Shown here: positions 1 through 6,122 of the stretch, piece after piece
Numbering within the stretch: the stretch's first letter is position 1
Layout of the letters: every line of letters starts with the position of its first letter
Assembly (NCBI GenBank): GCA_947307005.1
Contig: CAMZHY010000062.1
Location: 1-12,094 of the forward strand
Reading direction: 5' to 3'
Source of the DNA: an uncultured Planctomycetaceae bacterium
GTDB taxonomy: Bacteria > Planctomycetota > Planctomycetia > Pirellulales > Thermoguttaceae
DNA: 12,094 nucleotides
The notes under the pieces: model-generated
The model's database searches: none
What the model was told of the DNA's origin: nothing
The model's input: the letters and a program-made list of their open reading frames with translations, nothing else
Position numbers and translations under genes: made by a program

Positions 1-1
1 T

Positions 2-982
2 TCGAACTGGGCGGTTTGGGTTCTCTGCTTTGCGAACTTCTTTGTTTATATCGTTCGTTTCTCCATTCTCGACTGGGCGCCGACGTTCCTTTCGCAGTCG
101 AAAGGTCTCGATCTTAGCGCGGCGGGCTGGGCGACGGCGTGCTATGAAATCTTTGGCGCGTGCGGCGTCGTCTTGAGCGGCGTCCTGATGGATAAGGTGT
201 TCAACGGACGCGGCGCGAAGGCGTGCTTCGTTTATATGCTGGGTTGCGGAGTCGCGTCTTTCTGGTTCTGGCGTCTTGATTCCGAGTCGCTCGTTCTGAA
301 CATTCTCCTTCTCAGTCTTATTGGGTTCTTTATCTACGGACCGCAATGCCTTATCGGCTGCGTCGCGTCGACGATCGCGACGAAGAAATCGGGCGCCGCG
401 TCGAGCGGTTTAACGGGACTTTTCGGTTACCTTGCGACGATCGTGACGGGCTTTGGCGTCGGCTATCTCGTCGACGGCGCGACGGCTCCGGCGAAAGCGG
501 AGCGCGACCAGCAGATGGCGACGATTGTCGCGGAGAAGTTCGAGAGCGTCGATAAGGACGCGCTCCTTGCCGACTCCGCAAAACTCTCCGCGCTCGTTAA
601 GAGCTGCGAAGCGTACTACGACGCGTCTCGTTCTCTTGAGAATTTCAAAGGGAAAGAGAATACCGAAAAATACGAGGAGATTCATGATAAGTTTATGGCG
701 AAAGCGGATAAACTGACTTCTAGCCTCGCCGACGTCACGGGCGAGTCGCCGGACGTTTTGACGTCGAAAGCTCGCGTCGAGGACGTTTCTCGCGTTGTGG
801 AAGTCGCCGCGCTGGAACGCGCGCACATCTCTCGGGCAGGCTGGCCGCGCATCTTCGGCATGTTGGTCTTCTCGTCGATCGCGGCGCTGATTCTCTTCGC
901 GTTGATTTTCAACACGGCGTCGCCGGAAGTCATTGCGGAAGAGAAACGACGCAAGGAGGAAGCGGCCGCTAAAAAGGCGTGA
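2..982 (+). CDS. Organophosphate:phosphate antiporter, MFS GlpT/UhpT-like, 5'-truncated
   Basis: Inner-membrane major facilitator protein, probably exchanging a phosphorylated metabolite (glycerol-3-phosphate or a sugar phosphate) for inorganic phosphate. The frame is open from base 2, so the gene begins outside the window; 326 residues remain, against roughly 450-460 for whole family members. What remains is the C-terminal half, TM7 to TM12. Family-typical stretches are 'ANFFVYIVRF..LDWAPTFL' near fragment residues 12-33, 'LSGVLMDKVFNGRGAK' at 57-73 and 'YGPQCLIG' followed by 'SGLTGLFGYL' at about 112-144. The normal short TM11-TM12 loop is replaced by about 119 charged, mostly helical-looking residues (nt 479-835). 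TM12 then resumes at 'GWPRIF' and ends in a basic cytoplasmic tail. The in-frame TTG at 173 is not the start, because homology continues upstream of it. Family assignment is firm; substrate is unknown. Confidence 0.88.
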   Translation, partial: SNWAVWVLCFANFFVYIVRFSILDWAPTFLSQSKGLDLSAAGWATACYEIFGACGVVLSGVLMDKVFNGRGAKACFVYMLGCGVASFWFWRLDSESLVLNILLLSLIGFFIYGPQCLIGCVASTIATKKSGAASSGLTGLFGYLATIVTGFGVGYLVDGATAPAKAERDQQMATIVAEKFESVDKDALLADSAKLSALVKSCEAYYDASRSLENFKGKENTEKYEEIHDKFMAKADKLTSSLADVTGESPDVLTSKARVEDVSRVVEVAALERAHISRAGWPRIFGMLVFSSIAALILFALIFNTASPEVIAEEKRRKEEAAAKKA

Positions 983-1016
983 TTTTCGTCGCGTCTCTTA
1001 GACGTTGAACGCCGTA

Positions 1017-1055
1017 AAGAACGCGGTTCCGAAATCGTCTCGGAACCGCGTTCTT
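1017..1055 (+). terminator. Strong hairpin after the antiporter gene
   Basis: A perfect 16-bp inverted repeat (1017-1032 pairing with 1040-1055) encloses a 7-base loop. It starts about 35 bases after the antiporter stop codon. The stem is GC-rich in the middle with AAGAA and TTCTT ends. There is no long T tract afterwards, only TTCTT within the stem. It could act as a terminator in either direction or as an mRNA-end stabiliser. It occupies most of the intergenic space; no convincing promoter for the next gene was found in the remaining bases. Confidence 0.7.
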
Positions 1056-1098
1056 CAGCTTAATTCGCCGAAGGATTGACGTAAAAAGGAAATAACAA

Positions 1099-3192
1099 AT
1101 GGTAAAAACGCGTTTTGAATGGGCGTTCGTCGTAGCGATAACGTTTGCGGCGTCGATTTTGTCGAGCGGGGGCGCGCTCGCTCAGGAAGAGCGGTCGCGA
1201 ATTGTCGCGTCGGAGTACGGTTTCAACGTCGACGACTCGACCGACGCGTTACAACGCGCGATCGACTCCGGCGCGAAGACCGTCGTGATCGACAAACAGT
1301 CGAGCCCGTGGATCGTCCGACCGTTGAAGCTTCGCGACAATTTGGAACTTGTTCTGGAAGAGGGCGTCGAGGTTCAGGCGAAAAAGGGCGAGTTTAAAGA
1401 AATTGGCGACGTTCTCCTTGCTTGCGACAATACAAAGAATCTAACGATACGCGGCGAAGGCAAAGGCGCGACGCTCCGGATGCGCAAGCGCGAATACTGG
1501 TCGGAGCCGTATCGAAAATCGGAATGGCGTCATGGAATTTCGCTCAGAAGCGCCGAACATGTTCTCATTGAGAATCTCCAAATCGCGGAGACAGGCGGCG
1601 ACGGAATCTATCTTGGAACGTCTGGAACTGCGAAACTTCCGTGCCGCGACGTGACGATTCGTCGCGTTGATTGCGTCGAGAATAACAGACAGGGAATCAG
1701 CGTGATCAACGTCGACGGACTCCTTATCGAAGATTGCGTTCTTCGCGATACGAACGGCACGCCGCCCGCCGCGGGAATCGATTTTGAACCCAACGGCGCG
1801 GACGAGCAGATCACGAACGTCGTCATGCGCCGCGTCGTCGCAATTAACAACGCGGGCGACGGAATCACGTTCTACCTCCCGCAGATGCGTTCTCGCGGGC
1901 ATGAACTTTCGTTTGTCATCGAGGACTGCGATTCCGTCCGCAACGCGGGGATGGGCTTAGGATTAACGGTCGCCAACGGCGAAGACATGCGTCAGTCGGG
2001 CGAGATGATTGTTCGCAACACGCGAATATACGGCAATCGGATCGGAGTCGCCGTTCGAAGCAAATGGGCGGAGGGCGCGCCCCTTCGATTTGAAGACGTT
2101 CTCCTAGTAACGCCGAGCGCGGACAAAGCGTTGGAATACGCCAAATACAAAGGCGTCAGTTTACGCGACGAGCTTCCGAAGGGAATCGACGAATGGACCA
2201 AAACGACGGCGTCGTCGGGAATTTCGCTGATTGCGACGGGAGAGGACGGCGAGGCGAACGGCGGGACGACGTTTAAAGGCGTGACGATCGTCGACGCGGC
2301 GGCGCCCGACGCGACAAAGCCGCTTTTTGCCCTTCGCGACGCGTCCGCCGACGGCGTCGGCTTTGCCAAGGTCTCCGGCTCGATTATTTCGGTTTCGGCG
2401 CTTGATTCGACGTCGCGCGTCGAGACGGTTCTCGACGCCGAGACGCTTGCGACGCTTTTCCCGTTTTTATACGCGCGGCGCGTTCCTCTTTGGAACCTTG
2501 CCAATTTGAACGTCGAATCGGAAAAAGCGACGTCCGACGAGGTTGCCGCCGCGTGGCGCGACCGTCCGAAACCCGCCGCAAAACCGTTCCGAGCCCGAGG
2601 CGACGCGACGTATTACGTCTTTACGACGCCGGGCGAAAAGACGGAGCTTGCTTTTCGACAGAGGAAGATTGGTTCTTATGAACCGAAACCGGTTGACGTT
2701 ACGATTACGGAACCCGACGGCGCCGAGCAAAAATTCGATCCCGCGCTTGCCGTCGACGAACCGCTGAGAATTGCGTTCGAATCGAAAACGAAAGGATGGA
2801 GCCGCGTCTACGTCAACTTCGGCGCGAGCACGGTTGAGCTCGAATCCTCCTCCGCGCCCGTTCTGACGTCGGCGGATCCGAAACTCGACGTCTTCAGTTC
2901 GACGGGGCGTTTTGAGTTCTACGTTCCAAAAAACGCGCAAGATTTAGCGCTCCGCGTCGTCGGCAGCGCGACGGAGCGCGTTTCGGCGACGCTTTTCGAT
3001 CCCGACGGCGCCGAGGTCGCGCGTCTTGAGGACGTCGAGCTCCTTGCTTCGTGGACGAATCCCCTCGACGAATCCGGCGCGCCCAAGCCGATAAAGAGCG
3101 GTTTTTGGACGATTCAATTTGATAGGCCTTCGGTCGGAGTTCTTGAAGACTATATCTTCTCCATCCAGGGCGTTCCCGCCTTGCTAAGGTGA
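1099..3192 (+). CDS. Secreted right-handed beta-helix (pectate-lyase-like) protein
   Basis: A 697-residue exported protein. ATG at 1099 is preceded by AAAGGA about 8 bases upstream. Residues 1-28 form a signal peptide (charged start, hydrophobic core, ALA|QEE cleavage). Residues about 36-95 resemble the opening of pectate-lyase superfamily helices ('DDSTDALQRAID.GAKTVVI'). Residues about 110-420 form beta-helix coils, with turns such as 'GGDGIYLG' (166-173), 'GIDFEPNGADE' (226-236) and 'NAGDGITFYLP' (262-271). From about residue 500 the protein changes to two beta-rich regions (about 523-605 and 613-697), each containing an 'xxPDGAE' strand-turn, which look like beta-sandwich or binding modules. 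Such helices include polysaccharide lyases, hydrolases and epimerases, but also non-enzymatic surface proteins. I cannot identify a catalytic set, so the activity is open. It is probably monocistronic, lying between a hairpin and a convergent terminator. Confidence 0.85.
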   Translation: MVKTRFEWAFVVAITFAASILSSGGALAQEERSRIVASEYGFNVDDSTDALQRAIDSGAKTVVIDKQSSPWIVRPLKLRDNLELVLEEGVEVQAKKGEFKEIGDVLLACDNTKNLTIRGEGKGATLRMRKREYWSEPYRKSEWRHGISLRSAEHVLIENLQIAETGGDGIYLGTSGTAKLPCRDVTIRRVDCVENNRQGISVINVDGLLIEDCVLRDTNGTPPAAGIDFEPNGADEQITNVVMRRVVAINNAGDGITFYLPQMRSRGHELSFVIEDCDSVRNAGMGLGLTVANGEDMRQSGEMIVRNTRIYGNRIGVAVRSKWAEGAPLRFEDVLLVTPSADKALEYAKYKGVSLRDELPKGIDEWTKTTASSGISLIATGEDGEANGGTTFKGVTIVDAAAPDATKPLFALRDASADGVGFAKVSGSIISVSALDSTSRVETVLDAETLATLFPFLYARRVPLWNLANLNVESEKATSDEVAAAWRDRPKPAAKPFRARGDATYYVFTTPGEKTELAFRQRKIGSYEPKPVDVTITEPDGAEQKFDPALAVDEPLRIAFESKTKGWSRVYVNFGASTVELESSSAPVLTSADPKLDVFSSTGRFEFYVPKNAQDLALRVVGSATERVSATLFDPDGAEVARLEDVELLASWTNPLDESGAPKPIKSGFWTIQFDRPSVGVLEDYIFSIQGVPALLR

Positions 3193-3216
3193 TCGCCTTC
3201 TTTGACGGTCCAACGA

Positions 3217-3248
3217 AAAACGCCCCTTCCGAAAGAAAGGGGCGTTTT
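3217..3248. terminator. Bidirectional intrinsic terminator between convergent genes
   Basis: A 12-bp stem (3217-3228 with 3237-3248) has an 8-base loop. The left arm begins AAAA and the right arm ends TTTT around a core of CGCCCCTT/AAGGGGCG, so both transcripts gain a GC-rich stem followed by a U run. It sits 24 bases after the beta-helix stop (+) and 26 bases beyond the LRR gene stop (-), where convergent genes would share a terminator. Confidence 0.85.
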
Positions 3249-3274
3249 AAATTGTTCAAATGGCGACGAAACGA

Positions 3275-4984
3275 TCAATAGGTTTCGAAGGAGACGTTGT
3301 TTTCCTTCGCCCATTTTTCAGCGACACTTCCCGGACCGACTTTCATCTTAATCGTCGCGGAAAACGCTTCCGGACCGATCGAGGCAATCCCGCCGGGAAG
3401 ATCGACGATATCAAGCTTGTCGCAGTAGGCGAACGCTCGCGCGCCGATGATCTTCAGATTATAAGGAAACGCGACGCTCGAAAGATTGTCGCAACTCCAA
3501 AAAGCCTCTTCGCCAAGTAGACTCAACTTGTAGGGAAGTCGTATCGACTCGAAACGCCCGCAGTCGGCGAACGCTTTCGGGCCGATCCATTCGAGATCGT
3601 CTGGGAAAGAAGGCGTTTCAAGCGTCTGACAGTCTGAAAACGCCTCCTTTCCGATAGAACGCAGACTTTCAGGGAATTGGACGGAGACGAGCTTGGAACA
3701 ACCTTTAAACGCCGCGGCGCCGATTGTTTTGACGCTTTGAGGAAACTCGACTTCTTTGAGCGTCTCGTTCTCCGCGAACGCGGAATCGCCAACGCTTACG
3801 ACGGGACGTCCCGAGATTGTTTCAGGGAGTCCCTTTAGTTTGCCGTCAAACGTTTCCGAGGTCTCGACGCCGTTGATCTCGACTCCCAAATTTGTATCGC
3901 GCCAAAAGATGGAGCGAACGCCGGGGACGTCGTCGACGTTGAGAACGTTCGTCGCGTATTTGTAGCCTCCTTTGGCCGCTTGGGCGGCGGCGGAACTCTC
4001 CGGCGCGACGACGAGACAGATATTGGAGGCGAAAGAACGACTTCCCAGCGTTTCCAGCGCGGCGGGTAATTCTAACGAGGCGAGCGCGTAACAGTGACCG
4101 AACGCCGCGTCGTTAATCTCTTTGAGTCCCGAAGGGAGCTGAAGGGAAGGTAGCGCGGCGCAGTCGTAAAACGCTCTGACGCCGATCGACGTTAATTGAT
4201 CGGGAAGTTCAATCGACGTAAGATTAACGCAACCTTGGAACGTTTCGTTTTCGATCGTTTTGATTCCCGACGGGAGCGCGATCGATTTAAGCGCGTAACA
4301 ACGTGAAAACGCGGCGGCGCCGATGGAGTTCAATCCTTCGGGGAGCGTTATGGAAACGAGTTCGTGCGAATCTGCAAACGCTTCGTCGCCGAGTTTAACG
4401 ACCGGCGCGTCGGCGATGGTCTTGGGAACGACGAGCGGGCCGGAAAGACTCTTTCGGCCGGTTGCGCAGAGTATTTCAACTCCAGACCGATCTCGAGAGA
4501 AGAGAAGGGCGCCCGGCGTTTCGTCTTTGGCGTCGGGAAACGCTTTTGTCAACGCGGCGGTCGAGAGCCGTTTGAACGCGATTTTATTTTTGGCCGCCCA
4601 TTTCTCGGCAAAAGAACCGCTTGCGCCGTAGATCGTCGCGCTTTTAGGGAACGCGTCGTCCGCGATCGATCGGACGCTTTCGTAAAGATAAACGTCGGCG
4701 AGTTTTGCGCATTTTGCAAACGCGCCGGACTCGATTTTTTTGACGCCGTCTCCAATGTAAACCTTTTCAAGTTGATCAAATCCGTCGAAGGCGTTGGCGA
4801 CGATTTCGTCGACGACGGCCGGTATTGTCAGCGACTTCGACGACGCGCCGACGTCCTTTTGTCCAATGGCAAAAACAGTACGGTCGTCGCGGCGGACGAG
4901 CGGGTTTTCCGCATTTGCGGACGAAGCGATTGTCAGCGTTGCGACGAGACAGATTGCCAAAACAAGATTGATAGCGAATTTCAT
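3275..4984 (-). CDS. Secreted BspA-like leucine-rich repeat protein (LRR_5 type)
   Basis: A 569-residue exported protein, probably an adhesin or binding surface. I place the start at 4984 because it yields a clean signal peptide (residues 1-25, ANA|ENP) and has GGAG 6 bases upstream; the frame continues open to 5227, but that part is not signal-like. The body is about 23-residue repeats of the pattern 'L.SI.LP..L..IG..AF..C', typical of Treponema/Tannerella BspA-type repeats. They form three modules (about 47-141, 157-349 and 352-569). Modules 1 and 3 end in the same cap, 'GSFAEKWAAKNKIAF' (123-137) and 'GSVAEKWAKENNVSF' (552-566); module 2 ends in a divergent cap. Most repeats hold one cysteine before the last turn. 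No LPxTG, transmembrane anchor or T9SS-like C-terminal domain is visible, so it may be secreted or periplasmic. Ligand unknown. Confidence 0.9.
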   Translation of the reverse strand: MKFAINLVLAICLVATLTIASSANAENPLVRRDDRTVFAIGQKDVGASSKSLTIPAVVDEIVANAFDGFDQLEKVYIGDGVKKIESGAFAKCAKLADVYLYESVRSIADDAFPKSATIYGASGSFAEKWAAKNKIAFKRLSTAALTKAFPDAKDETPGALLFSRDRSGVEILCATGRKSLSGPLVVPKTIADAPVVKLGDEAFADSHELVSITLPEGLNSIGAAAFSRCYALKSIALPSGIKTIENETFQGCVNLTSIELPDQLTSIGVRAFYDCAALPSLQLPSGLKEINDAAFGHCYALASLELPAALETLGSRSFASNICLVVAPESSAAAQAAKGGYKYATNVLNVDDVPGVRSIFWRDTNLGVEINGVETSETFDGKLKGLPETISGRPVVSVGDSAFAENETLKEVEFPQSVKTIGAAAFKGCSKLVSVQFPESLRSIGKEAFSDCQTLETPSFPDDLEWIGPKAFADCGRFESIRLPYKLSLLGEEAFWSCDNLSSVAFPYNLKIIGARAFAYCDKLDIVDLPGGIASIGPEAFSATIKMKVGPGSVAEKWAKENNVSFETY

Positions 4985-4990
4985 AAGTTT

Positions 4991-4994
4991 CTCC
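4991..4994 (-). promoter_or_regulatory. Ribosome binding site fixing the LRR gene start
   Basis: Read on the minus strand, GGAG is followed by six bases and then ATG at 4984-4982. This supports the internal start directly before the signal peptide over the upstream ATGs in the same frame. Confidence 0.75.
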
Positions 4995-5039
4995 AGACGA
5001 CGCGGCGCTTGCGATTTTGTCCGCATTTTAACTCGCTCT

Positions 5040-5045
5040 ATTATA
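5040..5045 (-). promoter_or_regulatory. Candidate -10 element (TATAAT) for the LRR gene
   Basis: The minus strand reads a consensus TATAAT 55 bases upstream of the LRR start codon, giving an expected leader of about 48 bases. No recognisable -35 is found at 16-19 bases spacing, so a weak or activator-dependent promoter is possible. Confidence is limited because the match is one short hexamer. Confidence 0.4.
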
Positions 5046-5107
5046 CGCCGAACTCGCGTCTCGTCTTGGGAAAAGATGAAAAATATTGTCGTGTTTTCAG
5101 AAAAGAG

Positions 5108-5137
5108 TTGACGTCGACCCCGCGCTTGTTGTAAAAA
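5108..5137 (+). promoter_or_regulatory. Weak candidate promoter for the esterase pair
   Basis: TTGACG (5108-5113) and TAAAAA (5132-5137) are separated by 18 bases and lie about 110 bases upstream of the first esterase, in the divergent intergenic region. A second -10-like TAAAAT occurs at 5176-5181 without a good -35. Either would leave an untranslated leader; no riboswitch-like structure was recognised in it. Confidence 0.3.
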
Positions 5138-5246
5138 ATTGTCGCGCGGCGTTTTTTCTTGTTTTCGGACCGTCGTAAAATCCAAAACGGAATAGGCCGC
5201 GGGAAACTCAAACGCGTAAACACGCATAGCAACGAAGGATATTCTG

Positions 5247-6092
5247 ATGAAAATTACGACGATTGGGTCGTTGATCGTCGCGACGGCGCTTTTTTGCGTC
5301 GCAAACGCGGCGACGATTGCGGAGGAAACGCAGGTGAAGAATAACGAGCCGCAGCCCGGCGTTCAGGTCGTTCAGGAAGCGGTTCTTCCGCTGGCGCTTG
5401 GCGGAGAATGGAACGGCGGCGACGCCATGCCCCTTGGCGGCGCCAATCCGGTTGACGAAACGAAGACGGAAGTCGTTAAATATCTTCTTTTCCTGCCGAC
5501 CGACGAATCGGCGAAGACCGAAGACGGGTTCCCGCTTCTACTCTTCCTGCACGGCGCGGGCGAACGCGGCGACAATATCGAAGCGGTCAAGACGCACGGT
5601 CCTCCTAAGTTCTGCGACGATCCGGAACTTTCCAAAACGTGGCGGTTCATTACGGTCTCGCCGCAAGTCAAAGGCGCGCGTTTCTGGTCTCCGCGTCAGC
5701 TTCGAACGCTGATTGAACAGATTTGTGAAAAGTATCCCGTCGATCGGTCGCGCGTTTACGTGACCGGCCTATCGATGGGCGGTTTCGGAACGTGGGGCGT
5801 GGTCGCCGATTCGTCCGACCTTGTCGCGGCCGCGGCGCCCCTCTGCGGCGGCTATCCTCTTGAGTTTGCCGAGAAGATGACGAAGACCCCGATCTGGGCG
5901 TTCCATGGGACGGCGGACGGGGCGGTGAAGTACGAATACTCGCGCAACCTTGTCGACGCGGTTCGCGCCGCCGGAAACCAAGACGTGAAATTTACGACGT
6001 ATCCCGGCGCCGGGCACGACGTATGGACGAGAACCTACGCGAATCCCGCGCTGTACGAGTGGTTGCTTTCTAAAAAACTTGAGAGGCGTTAA
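5247..6092 (+). CDS. Secreted alpha/beta hydrolase, single-domain serine esterase
   Basis: A 281-residue exported hydrolase. ATG at 5247 follows GAAGGA at about 7 bases. The signal peptide runs to about residue 21 (CVANA region). The fold is the serine esterase/dienelactone-hydrolase/prolyl-oligopeptidase-like group: oxyanion motif 'LFLHGAGERGD' (99-109), nucleophile elbow 'GLSMGG' with Ser176, 'FHGTADGAV' with presumed acid Asp224, and 'PGAGHDVW' with His257. The triad is therefore complete. Related secreted enzymes include carbohydrate esterases (feruloyl or acetyl) and PHB-depolymerase-like enzymes; nothing here fixes the substrate. It is followed after 30 bases by a paralogue with two copies of the same domain, so the two are probably co-transcribed. 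Residues about 30-70 are a short pre-domain containing a 'PGVQ' motif that recurs as PGQQ and PGKQ in the paralogue. Confidence 0.9.
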   Translation: MKITTIGSLIVATALFCVANAATIAEETQVKNNEPQPGVQVVQEAVLPLALGGEWNGGDAMPLGGANPVDETKTEVVKYLLFLPTDESAKTEDGFPLLLFLHGAGERGDNIEAVKTHGPPKFCDDPELSKTWRFITVSPQVKGARFWSPRQLRTLIEQICEKYPVDRSRVYVTGLSMGGFGTWGVVADSSDLVAAAAPLCGGYPLEFAEKMTKTPIWAFHGTADGAVKYEYSRNLVDAVRAAGNQDVKFTTYPGAGHDVWTRTYANPALYEWLLSKKLERR

Positions 6093-6110
6093 GCGACGCT
6101 CCCTAACTTT

Positions 6111-6115
6111 AGGAG
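6111..6115 (+). promoter_or_regulatory. Ribosome binding site deciding the start of the tandem esterase
   Basis: AGGAG is only one base from the ATG at 6117 but seven bases from the in-frame ATG at 6123. Normal spacing favours 6123, which removes the first two residues (Met-Thr) and leaves a signal peptide beginning MRSFLL. Confidence 0.7.
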
Positions 6116-6122
6116 AATGACG

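Noticed and set aside
1076..1081. TTGACG just upstream of the beta-helix gene as a -35
   Set aside because: It is only about 18 bases from the start codon, leaving no room for a -10 and leader ahead of the ATG.
4364..5134. 256-codon open frame on the plus strand opposite the LRR gene
   Set aside because: Composition is Arg/Cys/Phe-rich with no recognisable domain and lies antisense to a clear repeat protein; it is a by-product of the NCG-rich codon bias, which suppresses stops on the other strand.
4985..5227. Upstream extension of the LRR reading frame to an ATG at 5227
   Set aside because: The extra 81 residues are basic and non-conserved in character, would bury the signal peptide internally, and overlap the candidate TATAAT. 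The ATG at 4984 has a proper ribosome site and begins a textbook signal peptide.
5247..5300. Possible lipoprotein signal in the single-domain esterase (Cys17)
   Set aside because: The residues before the Cys (A-L-F) lack a small residue at -1 and do not fit a lipobox; a signal peptidase I site near residues 20-22 fits better.
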